Source: Phialocephala subalpina (lineage: Eukaryota > Ascomycota > Leotiomycetes > Helotiales > Mollisiaceae). Taken from it: a stretch of DNA of 64,000 bases. The translations under genes were made by a program, and so were the position numbers. The DNA lies in NCBI GenBank assembly GCA_900073065.1, contig FJOG01000044.1, positions 301,617 through 365,616 on the forward strand, read 5' to 3'. Positions 9,745 to 21,558 of the stretch are shown one piece after another. Under the pieces are notes generated by a model. That model worked only from the letters and a program-made list of their open reading frames with translations, was not told where the DNA came from and ran no database searches. Each line of letters starts with the position of its first letter. Positions within the stretch are counted from its first letter, which is position 1.

Positions 9745-11108
9745 TCAGAGTGGGTACTTTCCAACAACCTTTCGTGCTTCCTCATGAGCATCATAACCAA
9801 ACAACCATGGAGCAAACACTGGATCCTTCCACAAAAACGGATCTTCCTCCTGCGGAATCTCAGCACTCATGATCCTATCCCTCTCCCTCTGTTCAGGTCT
9901 ATCTGGAAGATTATACCAATACTGTTGTTGACTCGAAGCCTTCACCACACTAGTTGTTCTTGGTCGTCGTATACTTTCGTATTTCGCGAGTACTTTGGCA
10001 AGAGGAATTGGTTCCGTCAAGAGTTGGCCGAGTACTGCTGCATCTTCAAGTGTGATGCCAGCACCTTGAGATAGGTATGGTAGAGTTGGATGTGCTGCGT
10101 CGCCAAGTAAAGTGAACTTTCCAGAATCATGACTCCATTTCTTTAATTCGGGACGGATGCGCAGTTTCCACTTGAAAGTTTGGGGGACCTGTGAAATGAT
10201 TTCCAGTAGTCTGTTAAACAGTCAGTAAAAATCCTATAATTTTCCAAAAATATAAGAGTTACGCACAAAGGATCAAACCCCTCAAACAACTTCAACACAC
10301 CCCCAGTATCGCACGGCGCCCTCACAACGCCTCTGGGCAAATCATCCGGCACAACAGCCACAAGATTAATCTGCGTCCCTCCCCTCAAAATATACACAAT
10401 AGCATGATGACTCGGTCCAAGCCAATATGTGCATTGCGGCCTCGTAGTAATCTCCAAAAAGTCTGGATCATTTGGAGGGAGGTCCTCCAGATTCAATAGT
10501 ACGCGAAACGCCATGTCGCCTGTGAATTCTGGCTCTTCATCGTCTGGGATCAGTTTCTTTCGACATGTTGAGTTGAGGCCATCTGCTCCTATGACGAGGT
10601 CTCCTTGCAACACTTCTCCATTTTGCAATACCACACTTCCAGTCCCAAAGTCGAGATCGGAAACGCGACTTTGAACGCGCACTTCAGCTCCGAGCTCCAG
10701 AGCCATGGAGTGGAGAGCTTTGATCAAATCATGCCGATGAATATCCCAAAACGGGGCACCATTAGTCTCCAAATGATGCTTATGTAGATCAACAGCAGAA
10801 ATAGTCTTCCCGTCTTGCTAACGCTTCATAATGCATTGGTGAGGTTCCACGACATCTTTGACGATAAGTTTGTCGACGCCCCATTTGATTAGGATTCGTG
10901 TTGCGTTTGCAGAGAACTGTAGGCCTGCGCCTACCTATGGGTTGTTAGTGAAGAAGTAGGGAGGTGAGAGGGAGGATAGAAGTACTTCGGTGATTTCTTC
11001 TTCTGCTTCGAGGATGGTGACGGAGTGGCCGGCGAAGCGGATGGCGATAGCTGCGGAGAGTCCTCCGATGCCACCACCAATGATCAAAACTTTCAAATCC
11101 CTGGCCAT
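9745..11108 (-). pseudogene. FAD-dependent monooxygenase, one in-frame stop
   Basis: Three exons join cleanly: 11108-10986, 10934-10267 and 10210-9745, with introns of 51 and 56 nt. The product would be about 418 residues of the salicylate-hydroxylase-like class A flavin monooxygenases. Motifs: GGGIGG dinucleotide fold at residues 11-16, IGADGLNST (DG motif) in the middle, and LLGDAAHPTLPYLSQGAG (flavin-ribityl motif) in exon 3. The reading frame is intact except for TAG at codon 80 (10820-10818), in the context IMKR-stop-QDGKTIS. Relatives usually have Trp there, and TGG to TAG on this strand equals CpA to TpA on the other, the mark of RIP. Either the gene is newly dead, the stop is an assembly error, or it is read through. 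Substrate unknown; probably an aromatic compound. Confidence 0.8.
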
Positions 11109-12822
11109 AACTCAGGCGAATCTTGATATTTTCTTGGCAAAATAACCTTCTCTAAGTTTGTATGGATTATGCGGAATGGGAGACAGGCTTGTTCAAAAGG
11201 GTTCCAAGTGTCCATCCCACTTCTGCAAGACGGACCTAGCTACGTGCCACTTTCGTAGAGTCTAGACCCAGTCCCGTAAGAACGCCACAATCTTATCAAA
11301 AGGGTCCAAAAGTCCTATCAATGCTGCGTGATACCAATCTTCGGTCCAACTGGCGCTACGTGTCGAGGAATAGGTTGGCTACTTTTCCCAACAAGGAGAA
11401 AAGGTTCCATTCCTTGTGATAGCGTTCGGGGGTGAGATGCTGAATTAATACGACGACGCCGCGGAGACAGAGGAGGGAGGTGGTGATAGTGAGGACCGGG
11501 AAGATGAAATGTTGGTATATATACTTGATCATCGTGGGAACGAGGGTTGAGTTGAAGAGGGAGGTGAGAGCGAATAGAGAGATAATTTATCCGCTATATA
11601 GAAGTTTGAGACAAAGCTTGGAGGATCTATCTTCTTTGGTAGTTGAACTCTAATCCTTCAATTTTCGTTCCATATTCAGTTAGTAAGCATAGCCGCTTCT
11701 ACTCAAGCGTTAATCACCCTCGGCTCACCCTCGGCTCAGCCAGCTCACCTAAGCTGTCTGAGCAACCTGAGTAGTCCCTGAGCAGTCCCTAAATAGCTCT
11801 TAAGTAACCTGAGCAGTGCCTATTTAACTAATAAGGCTAGATATTAGCTTAGGGCCCGTAATATATTATTTTTGTTAAGTTGTAACGATTATTCCTAAGA
11901 GCTTAAAGAGTCTCCTAAAGATCCTAAATAAGACCTCTATAAAAATATGGTGAAGCAACCGAATGACAATCAAGACAAGTGCCCAAGCTTTGCGTACAGA
12001 AGAAGGCCTTCGAGAGAGGATTTGAAGGAGTGAATAGCGCAGAGACGCCTAGACATGATGAAGTAGGCAACGCCACAGCGATATGTTCACGCATTAACTG
12101 CTCTTCACCATTGTTGTAAAAGCTGAGTTCGACGTTGAACAACCAGGTACCCTCGTGAAATCGACGAGTCGACTTTCCAAAATTCAGTACAATGAACACT
12201 CATATACTTCAGCTAGAGCGAGGCTTTTGTTCTGACCGTGATATTGCCGGTTTTTGAGCAAGAAGAAAGGAGAGAAATCAAACGGCTGCAAAGAGGTTGT
12301 GTAATGTAAGCATGATTCGAGACTAGCCTAGAATGGATACTCGTATAACAGTAACAGTAACAATAGCGGGAAGGTAAGAGGGGGTGAGGCGGCTAATTTC
12401 AAGCCCTGTTTGGTTCGAAATCAAGCCCTTTCACCCCTAACCTAGCTATTTAATTTCCGCGAATTCAAATATTTGGCTTTCTATTCCAATCCTAGACCCC
12501 TATCTTCGGCTAGTTATGATTTATTCTCGTACTTTGATATTTATAAATAGCTTTGTAAGTTACACCGCGATGGGATTTAGAGAATGAAACAATCGAATAA
12601 TAAAGGCTTTGAAAGAGACGTTCGTCGTCATCTTGAAACAATAGAGGTATCAGTTCAAATAACCGAGCCAGTGAAGACAGCGATGGCGTGACGAAGCATT
12701 TAGCAGACATGACTCATCCGCCGAAGGAGTCCCCTTGAACTTTATACTGACCTCGAGGAACAAGAAGTTTTCACCGCAAACTTAGAAACTCCGAGTCTGT
12801 CTGTCCCACGATATACAAATCA
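11109..12822. other. gene-poor stretch with degenerate repeats
   Basis: 1.7 kb between the broken monooxygenase and the broken methyltransferase. It has short imperfect repeats rich in CTCAGC/CTGAGCAG words (11715-11830), A+T-leaning stretches and scattered frames below 100 codons that resemble nothing I know. A decayed transposable element is the simplest explanation, but no terminal repeats or transposase motifs were found. Confidence 0.35.
11715..11736. repeat. tandem 11-mer pair
   Basis: Two adjacent copies of CACCCTCGGCT, followed to about 11830 by weaker CTGAGCA/CCTGAGTAG-type words. Too short to classify. Confidence 0.55.
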
Positions 12823-13661
12823 ATGATCAATGAGATTGAACCGACCATCACAATGCACTCAGCCAAGCCTTCCGCAGCTTTACAAAAACAACTCAGAGCA
12901 ACCTTCACAGAAGACGCCGATCTATACGACCGCAGCCGTCCCCACTACCCCGCGCCCCTATTCGCCGACCTTGCAACACTAGCGCACCTCACCCCCTCCT
13001 CCCGCATTCTAGAAATCGGTTCCGGGACAGGACGAGCGACAATCCCGCTCGCCCGGTTAGGGTGCCACATAACTGGTATCGAGCTAGGAAACGAGATGGC
13101 AGCCGTAGCTCGACGGAATCTCTCAGCCTTTCCGGAGGCAGAGATTGTCGTGTTGACGTTTGAGGATTGGCGGTTGCCGGAAGACAAATTCGATCTCGTT
13201 GTCTCGGTGGCGGCGTGGCATTGGGTTGAGGAGGATATCAGGATGGAGAAAGCTGCTGATGCGCTGCGGGAGGGAGGGGTTTAGCGGTTGTTTCAGTCCA
13301 TCATGTTAAAGGTGGCACAGAAGCGTTCTTTGATGAGGTTCAGCGGTTGTATGAGAAGTTCGGACTCGCGCCCGTCGCTGGGCTTCGTCTCCCTGCTGCG
13401 AAGGATATTCCAGGGGATGCAGGAGAGTTTGAGCGCGAGGAGCGGTTTGGAAAGGTTAGGTTTCGGCATTATGAGTGGGAGGAAACGTATTCGACTCAGG
13501 AATATCTTAACGTGTTGTTGACGTATTCGAATCATCGCCTCTTGGAGGAAGGTATTAAAGAAGGACTTCTCTCGTCCATTGCCGACTTGATTAATAGGAA
13601 ATATGGAGGAAAGATTGCGAAGCGGTATATGGTGCAGACGGCTGTTGCAAAGAAGCTGTAG
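12823..13661 (+). pseudogene. class I SAM methyltransferase, frameshifted
   Basis: The 5' frame (12823-13284) encodes a start typical of small-molecule methyltransferases (DADLYDRSRPHYPAPLF), the SAM-binding motif ILEIGSGTGRATIPLA and a post-motif FDLVVSVAAWHWV. The frame then hits TAG at 13282-13284, just after ALREGGV. A one-base shift within GGGGTTTAG restores the natural continuation AVVSVHHVKGGTEAFF and runs to the stop at 13661 (RYMVQTAVAKKL). So one base is missing relative to an intact gene of about 280 residues. The family acts on small molecules such as trans-aconitate-like or phenolic acceptors; the substrate cannot be told. A homopolymer indel from sequencing would look the same. 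The gene lies only about 150 bp from AT-rich island 1. Confidence 0.75.
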
Positions 13662-13809
13662 AGTCACGTAACGTAACTCCGGGGTGATTATGACGAGACG
13701 GAGGGGAATTTTGGAACGGAGAGAGGAGCTAAGTTACGCCCTATTAAGTCCATAACATTGGAACTCGCAAAAGTCTGACGGGTACCTTAGGTTATGATAG
13801 CCACAGAGA

Positions 13810-14757
13810 AATCTTACTATATACTAAAGAAGTCTTATTTAGAAAAATATATTAAATAATAATAGAAAAAAATATAAAAAAGGGGGAGAATAAAACGATA
13901 AAACTTCTTATCATTTAATTCTTAATTCAACGTTTAACTCTTTAATATACTTTATTACCAAAATATATAATATATTATCTTATATTATATAATCGAAATA
14001 TAAAGTAAATATTCTAAGATATTATCAAATAATCTCAAGAATTTAAAAAGGGATAAAAATAATTAATAATACTTCGAAAAATTTAAATTTTATTATAATC
14101 CTTATTAATTAATAATAAAGAATTAATATTTATTATATTAATTAAAAAAATATAATAAATTTCTAATTATTAATTTTTTATTAAATTTTATAAAAAATAT
14201 TTAATATTTAATTCTAATAATATTCGAAATTAATTTCATTAGAATAATTTTTTTATTAATTCCAAAAAAAATATTATTATTTTTAAATTATATTATTTTT
14301 ATAAATATTAATAATTTTTAATTAATTATAATTATTAAATAAAATTATAAAAAAATGAAATTAAATCTAAAAATAATAATTCGTAAAATAAAATATTACA
14401 ATGTTTTAAATATTAAGAAATTTAATTAATTTTTATATTTTAACGAATTTCTTTTTAATTTTATTCTCAAGAATATTTTTTATTTTTTATTTTTCGAAAA
14501 ATAATTTTAAAATATATTTTATTAATTTAAATAAAATAAAATAATTTCTTTTTATATTTTTTATAAAATATTATTTCTTTTAATAAAGGAAATAAAAGAA
14601 TTTGAATAAAAATATTTCTAATAATATTATAAAAGAAAATTTAAAGAAAATTCAATTTAAAATTATTATATTTTATTAATAAATAATAAATTATAATATT
14701 AAAAATATAATTTTAAATTTTAAAAAATATAATTAAAATATTTTAAAGAAATAAAGA
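13810..14757. repeat. AT-rich island 1, RIP-type
   Basis: Almost pure A+T for about 950 bases up to the assembly gap, with very few G or C and many TpA and ApT steps. No coding capacity remains. In Pezizomycotina such islands are usually old transposons destroyed by RIP. The family of the original element can no longer be read. Confidence 0.8.
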
Positions 14758-15344
14758 NNNNNNNNNNNNNNNNNNNNNNNNNNNNNNNNNNNNNNNNNNN
14801 NNNNNNNNNNNNNNNNNNNNNNNNNNNNNNNNNNNNNNNNNNNNNNNNNNNNNNNNNNNNNNNNNNNNNNNNNNNNNNNNNNNNNNNNNNNNNNNNNNNN
14901 NNNNNNNNNNNNNNNNNNNNNNNNNNNNNNNNNNNNNNNNNNNNNNNNNNNNNNNNNNNNNNNNNNNNNNNNNNNNNNNNNNNNNNNNNNNNNNNNNNNN
15001 NNNNNNNNNNNNNNNNNNNNNNNNNNNNNNNNNNNNNNNNNNNNNNNNNNNNNNNNNNNNNNNNNNNNNNNNNNNNNNNNNNNNNNNNNNNNNNNNNNNN
15101 NNNNNNNNNNNNNNNNNNNNNNNNNNNNNNNNNNNNNNNNNNNNNNNNNNNNNNNNNNNNNNNNNNNNNNNNNNNNNNNNNNNNNNNNNNNNNNNNNNNN
15201 NNNNNNNNNNNNNNNNNNNNNNNNNNNNNNNNNNNNNNNNNNNNNNNNNNNNNNNNNNNNNNNNNNNNNNNNNNNNNNNNNNNNNNNNNNNNNNNNNNNN
15301 NNNNNNNNNNNNNNNNNNNNNNNNNNNNNNNNNNNNNNNNNNNN
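14758..15344. other. assembly gap
   Basis: 587 undetermined bases directly joined to AT-rich island 1. The true length and content are unknown, and sequence on the two sides need not be adjacent. Confidence 0.99.
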
Positions 15345-15615
15345 ATCCATTAGGTTTTCCATTCTATTTCAAAGACGTCAATGAATTTCTCGTCTGTTAA
15401 GTCTGAGTCTGGATCTGGAACTGAGAGAGGCGGCTGGGGCCGTCTCTGGGCTGCCGAAAGATTCAAATCACCAGCGATGTCGTCATGAGACTGAGAGATA
15501 GGTGGGGTAGGGACCGCATTCCCTCCCTTGGTCTCGATAAGTGATGATAGAAACAACTCGCCGAGTGATACATGGGCGGGGAAGCTCAGATATTGATCGA
15601 GCACATATTGACCTC
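15345..15615 (-). other. possible exon cut by the assembly gap
   Basis: A minus-strand open stretch begins just after a CAG acceptor-like site near 15616 and runs into the gap. It reads YVLDQYLSFPAHVSLGELF and ends in an acidic, Ser/Pro-rich part (PDPDSDLTDEKFIDVFEIEW). There is no ATG at its start, so if real it is an internal or last exon whose remainder is lost in the gap or upstream. I recognise no family. Confidence 0.25.
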
Positions 15616-16029
15616 TGAATGATCAGTTGCACTCTTGAAAGGATGAACAGCTACGGGCATCTGGGTTGCATCCGGAGCACAAATCCAACTGCAGGCGTGT
15701 TTTTGCAAGGGCTAGCCGCGCCGTCATGTAAAGGCACACTTATATTACTTAAGCAGGCTACCTGCAGATTCATTGACTACATTGAAAGGTATCAAAAGGC
15801 CGTTAGCCATGTTAAATTGATCATTCAAGTCGAGGGATTAGCACACCTCTCACAACCAATCATTGCTTCAATAGCAAACTTACAATAGTGTGAGGCGCCG
15901 TTTTGAGAAGCTTCTAGGGAAGTGTCAGGTTGTGAAACTCAAGCAGATTCAACAATGGCCCAAACCTCATTATCATGTCCCCAAAACCCTATAGCTACGA
16001 TGGAAACCCACTCCAGGTCTGCGCATGCC

Positions 16030-17458
16030 TCACCTGCACCAGCTAACTCCTCCCCGGCTCATGCTCTCTATATCCACCGCCATCTCCTTATGACCGTCTT
16101 CCTTCTCCTGGCACGGTGTGTAGTGCCCCTTGATGCTTTGCGGAGCTTGCGAGGTTTCGATGGGGTTATGGCAGAAATTGCAGAAATCACTCCAAAGGTA
16201 CTGCCAGAAGCCTGGTTCGTCGCCGGACTCGTCGTCGGACTTGATGCAAGGAGTGGCATCTTTATTGATATATGCGGCGAGAAGCACAAGGCCGGTTGCG
16301 GCGATCGGCGACCACTGTCCGACGAACCAAGGTTGTTCGCTTTCGCTGAAAGTCGTCAGGGCTAACTCCATGGTGACAATGTTAAGGGTGTACATTGGAG
16401 CGCAGAAGACGAAGACTATGATAGCGATGAGATAGATCAGAAGAGCGAAGGCTTGTGACACGTGTTTTCGCCATATTGGTAGCAGGATGGTGCCCGGCAT
16501 TATTCTCAACTTCTCGATTCCCGCGAGGAACCGGAACACTTTGTTCCGGACTTCGCGAGGTGACTTGGTATTATACTTAAAGATCATCAAAAGGGTGTAC
16601 AACCCCTGACAGACAACAATCGGTAAAGTGAGCAGCGCCGTTTGAATTTCATCGCCGACCCAAGTGGAGATGCGTTTGCTGTGGTAATTCCCGTATGTTT
16701 GAGTATAGCTCAACAGCTTAAGATCATCCCTCACCCTGAACTGAGTCTTATGTTCAACACCCAGGCTACTGCAAGGATTTGTGCAGTTGTACCTCGAAAT
16801 GAAGGACAGATCCACGAACACAAGAGGGTCCAAGGGGTAATCAGTTGAGGACGATTGAACGACTTCGGAAAAGTATACTGGGCGCTGTGGGTCACAATAC
16901 GACCAGTCGAAGGCCGGAATGATTGGTTCCATCCAGCCATAAAAAATACCAGCAAAGGCACAAAAGAAGCCGACACTTGCAAGCGGATACCAGCACAAGA
17001 TAATGCGCCTTGCGTCCAGCCGCTTGTGAATCGTTGAGGACCTTGTACCTAATTAGACATGCCAGTGGAAATCAGGGTGTTTTTCCAAACCAATTTAGAA
17101 GAGGTACGGCGAGCACACAACAAGAACTTAAGATTGTCCACAAAGCAATAGCATCTTCTTCTCCGCTGATTTGCTCTGGTTTATACCCTGCAATTCCCAT
17201 GGCATGTATGGCTGCTGTGCCAGAGTATTTCAACGTTGATGCCAGTGCCCCAGCGACAAGCCATGGAGTGCCGCGTGCGAGGACGGCGAACAAGGGCAGG
17301 GCATAGTACAAGCAACGTGGAAGAGTGCCATACTGTCCTGAGATGGACCAAGCGCAGTTGACATCGAACACACCGAACGGGTCGGACGGTTCCGACTGGT
17401 TGAACGAGATGAACGAGGAATTCAATAAAGTCGAGTTCGTAAAGCTCGGCGTAGCCAT
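16030..17458 (-). CDS. polytopic membrane protein, unknown function
   Basis: Two exons, 17458-17091 and 17041-16030, about 459 residues. The intron uses a GTTTGG donor and a TACAAG acceptor, the only pair that keeps frame (LLNW-SSTIHKRLDARR), so this join is tentative. The N-terminus has several N-glycosylation sequons (NST, NSS, NQS). Around six membrane segments are visible, for example LYYALPLFAVLARGTPWLV, ASVGFFCAFAGIFYGW, LLTLPIVVCQGLYTLLMIF and FALLIYLIAIIVFVFCAPMY, with a Cys-containing loop after the third and a polar C-terminal tail. A possible donor at the last codons (CAG|GTGAGG) could add a short final exon. I do not recognise a named family. Confidence 0.6.
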
Positions 17459-19518
17459 CGCGATGAAAGTACGAAGCAGATGTGCGAAAAGATTCCTTTC
17501 AAACTAGGAGGGTACGAAGGCTCTGGTGATTATACTACAGATATCTAAAGATACAAGAGCAAGGCTGAGACCGGAGGAACCCGCCCGCCCTCCACCTTCT
17601 CCAAAAGCAATGCCAGTCTTGTGCCCCAGCTCCAGCTGCAGTTGCCCAGCTGCAGCGATCCTTGAGCGTCGATCACTGCAGAGGAAGCAGTGCTATCTTG
17701 GTTGTATATCCCTACTAACCAGCTCTAAAAGGGTTAATTTACTGTTTTGAGTTTCTTTGTTTCTATGTTTGGTGTGCTCATTATATTGGGCGTGGTACTT
17801 CTCAACGAGTCCCGTCGGGGTGAGAATTGCTGGTCCGCGGAGGTGCAAGAGTTGGTGGTTAGTTGGACTAACCTGCATGGTCCATCGCCTTGTGGTGTGG
17901 TGATATAGAAGTGTTGGCATACGTTGTAACCAATGCAGGCACTGACGTCGATCTGCTTCACATACGACCTGGGCTGGGAGGCTTGGCAGAGAACTACCGT
18001 GGCTTTGAGATCTTTATTTCCTTCGCTTTTTCTCTACACGCCCAGCTTATATTAGACAAAAGCAGAGATAATACCGAACAGAATAACCCGTTGCAAATGC
18101 CTCGGAAATGCCCATACTCCATGGTAGTGCAGCTGCGGAATCTATACGACGCCAACAACAACTCAATCACAATAGCGCCTATGTTTGGGAAAATTAAATG
18201 TTGAAGAATATGAATTTATCTTTTATTGGTCTGGCCTGATTTTCAGCTTCGTTATCGTGGCTTTCAAATTTTGTTCTTGATTGGCTGATTCAAAATTACT
18301 ATGCTATGCTATTTTCGGACGTGCCCGATTTCAACTCTCGCTCAGAACTAGACAGAAATGGCGTTTTGGCGTACAGCCACAAAGTCAAACACCTTCCAAA
18401 AGCCAAACGGTCAGAGAGCTCGGGCATATCCGTGAAGGCTACGTTACAACTCCACGTAGTCGTAAGCTGCTCGTTGCAACAAGACCTTTCCGAGGGTCAA
18501 TTCCATCGTAATGAACAATACTACTACTATATGACAGCTGCCGAAAGGCTCTGGAATCGTTTTTGGGCATCTTGGAACATGCGGAAATGTCTTTCGAGTA
18601 GTCGGCTTGACAGCCAGCCGCGCACAAAATTCTTTAAGAATCATCTGCCAATATCCCAAAGCATACAGCCTTATGAAATGCCAGAAGGGTGACGAGAGCG
18701 CTGCATGTCTCTACTCGGCTTTCCGTTCAGTATTCAGACATCGAGAAGTCGTGGCCCGCGAAATCTTTCTGTGTCACCACACCAAAGCATCAATTAGTAT
18801 TGGCTATTTATCTATGCCGATAAGTCCCTCAAAATGCCACAACAACTAAGTTCGGGCTGGATTTGAGGCTCGAGCCGTGTGGTGCATGACCAAAAAGCCA
18901 ACATTTATATCTGCTATCCAACCAGTCAACTTGCGAGTTGTCGCTCAGCTCTTCGACGCCCTCACGCCTTCTTACCAGCTCAACAGCTTCGCAAACCCGA
19001 CTACCATCAACCCCTCCTGCACACACCTTACATAACATTCCACTCAGCCAATACTCCTCGACATGAGCAGCCAGGCTTATCGACTCCGTCGGACTTGACA
19101 ACTCCTCTTCTCGGGCGTCGATAAAATATCACCTTGCACACTTCTTACATGCCCAACGATCGTCGATTGCCCAAGAGCTTCATGCTGCAGCATGTCGCCT
19201 TCTAGTGGACCACGGCATGACCGTGTAGGAGCCAGTCTCCATGTTGTGGTCGTCCGGCTTCGGGAGGTCCGGTGTCGTTGAGTTGCTTCTCATCGTGGCA
19301 GGTATGCGATATCAAGCACAGGGATGGGGATGAGGCCCGCGGGAGAGGTCGCCCAAATATATACCGCGGTTCCCTACCTACCTTAGAGGTCTGAAGATAT
19401 AGTTGAGGAAATACATTCTAGACTGCATCCCTCATCCCATCTGCAAAACTGTGCCCAAGAACTCGCCATTATTTCAACACTTTGAAACATACTTTCTTCT
19501 CCTATTCTACCTGCAAAT
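17459..19518. other. no gene recognised
   Basis: Two kilobases between divergent membrane-protein genes. Several frames of 60-130 codons occur but lack family resemblance, consistent splice sites or sensible starts. A GC-rich palindromic patch of CAGCTGCAG words lies at about 17625-17660. A TATA-like ATATATACCG element is present near 19360, some 160 bases before the next start codon. Confidence 0.35.
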
Positions 19519-21558
19519 ATGGATGAACAATATACCCCCAACGAAAAAGGAGGCACCTCAGAAGACATCACAGCAGATCCAAACTACCAAACCGAAAAAG
19601 GCGGTACTCTTGTAAGCTCTCCAGCCATGGCAGTCGGCGACAACACCATCCCAATCTACAGCGTCCTGGAGTCTCGCTCCCACCAGATCAATGTTGCGTG
19701 GCTCTACCTTGGCGCGACAGTCGCAGTGTGTGCCTTCACCGTCTCCTTTGCTTACTCTGCCTTGGTAAGTAATAAGAAAGTCCCACGGTACTACGATTTT
19801 TCGCCAACTAGGACATTGCGAATGCTCAATGTTGCCTCTGTGATCTCTATCTTGTTGGTCAAAGGCTTAGTCGGTGCGGTACTTGATGTTCTCGGCTGGG
19901 CTTTGGTTTCTGCTCCTGGAGTGACGAGCGTGTCCACGTTTCGGGCTATGCAGGAGACAACAGGTACTACGGATTTAGGAAGAATGTTGTTGATGTTTGG
20001 GAAACACCAAAAGTGGTGTATCATGAGGTACTGTTGTCGATTGATCGACCCTTATATCGCTGGCTGTCTTTGCATAGACTCTTGATTACGGCTCTTACCA
20101 TAGTTGCCAGTATCCTCCTGATGAGTGAGTCTAGAATCGTCTGAGTTATGTGTTTCGCTACTAAAGCAATTACGTACAGGCGAGATCACGAGCAGCGATG
20201 TTTACAACGAGGATTCCTCCTTCCCCGTCCTGGCTGGTCTAGCAGATATACATTCCTCCGTGCAAGCCTTGGAGAAGTCGAATGTCTTTGGCAACACATC
20301 TACTGTTCAGGAAACGAGCATCAACATGATGATCCTCGGCACAACTCGAAGCATTCTTACAGACCCGACTCTTGCCATTCCTATCACCCCCTTTCAGTGC
20401 ACGGGAACAGATTGCCAGTCCATATTCCTCCCTGGTGGTCTTGGGATCACCCGCTACTTGAACAATGGTTCGGCTCTTTCTGATGCTGGGGTACCGCCCG
20501 CCGAGGGCGCTGTCATCATACACGATGCACCTGGCTACCACATGGAGTTCACATCAACCAACTACGCATTCAATAATTCTACTGACTGTACGTTCTACGG
20601 ACTGCCCGTCTCAGGTCTCTATTCCTGTATCGTATATAATGACTCGATAATCTACACTGGCAAGTCTTACCTCACCCTATTGTGCATACCAGCTGCTAAC
20701 ATGGCTTGCTGACTAGGCATAAACATTTGCCCTTTTGACGTAATGCTCAAAGCAGACTGCGACAGCGACTCAACTTGGCATACGACGCCCGCCACCTCCC
20801 TCGTCCTCTCGCTCTTCCAACGGACCGCCACAGTAGCCTATGACAAATCGAATTTTTCTATCTTGAGCATCGAACACATCTCTACGCCTACGGTAGCTAC
20901 GCATCCAAACATCACCGCCGACTTTCAACGGATGTTCTCCGTCATGTATCCAGAAGTGGCCAACATCCTCAACGATATCGCAGGCGCCATCGTCGATCCT
21001 AGCTCTATCTTCCCCGAGCTCGCCTACTGGGCCTCTGTCTACTGCGTGCAGTCAGAGGTGTCCTCCGCCAACTGGCTGTACCAAAATGGCTTCCCAACAT
21101 GGGTCACGGGCGAGCGGGATATCCTCGCAGGCTTCTTAGCCATCCCCATCCAGTTCGGCACGCTCCTATGGCAGTGGGTAGATTGGAAAGACATGCCAGC
21201 CACCCTACAGACCCAGGCATCGCGCGCAACGGCCACTTACCGCGCTCGCGTGAAGCTGTGGACTGTGGAGCTTTTCGCAGCCATTGTCTTTGGAATCGTT
21301 CTGTGGGCATTCGCCTGCTTGGTCTATGCGCACATTACTCAGTTCTGGATAAAGCAGCCTCAGCATTCACCGAAGTTAAATGCAGCGTTCCAGAATGGAA
21401 ACCCGTTCGAAGTCCCAAATGGTGGGTTGAAGGACATGTTACGCTCTATTCTGGGCTGTTTCTGTGTTCGGCCGGGTAAGGCTGGTAAAGCAGAGAACGT
21501 GGAGGTGAAATCAATCTCTGATGGAACTCTGGTGATCATTAAGGAGCCTGGGAATTGA
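19519..21558 (+). CDS. polytopic membrane protein with large extracellular domain
   Basis: Four exons: 19519-20027, 20078-20124, 20180-20659 and 20717-21558, giving about 625 residues with every phase matching. The last intron (20660-20716) is of the rarer GC-AG type, with donor GGCAAGT. The N-terminus is polar; membrane segments follow (VAWLYLGATVAVCAFTVSFAY, LNVASVISILLVKGLVGAV, LLITALTIVASILLM). Next comes an ectodomain of about 300 residues with many NxS/T sites and paired cysteines, then a last membrane segment (LWTVELFAAIVFGIVLWAFAC) and a cytosolic tail. This layout occurs in a large unnamed family of filamentous fungi. Function unknown; a cell-surface sensing or structural role is only a guess. 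Confidence 0.75.

Noticed and set aside
17734..17961. small Cys-containing minus-strand frame (VSACIGYNVCQHFYI) that could suggest a secreted effector
   Set aside because: No signal peptide and no downstream exon with further cysteines could be found.
18281..18692. overlapping frames of 76 and 128 codons on the plus strand
   Set aside because: No motifs, membrane segments or splice logic; they resemble chance frames in intergenic DNA.
19765..19811. apparent GT-AG intron (GTAAGT ... AACTAG) in the first exon of the membrane-protein gene
   Set aside because: Removing it breaks the frame, while leaving it in gives a family-like segment (TRTLRMLNVASVISILL), so it is coding.
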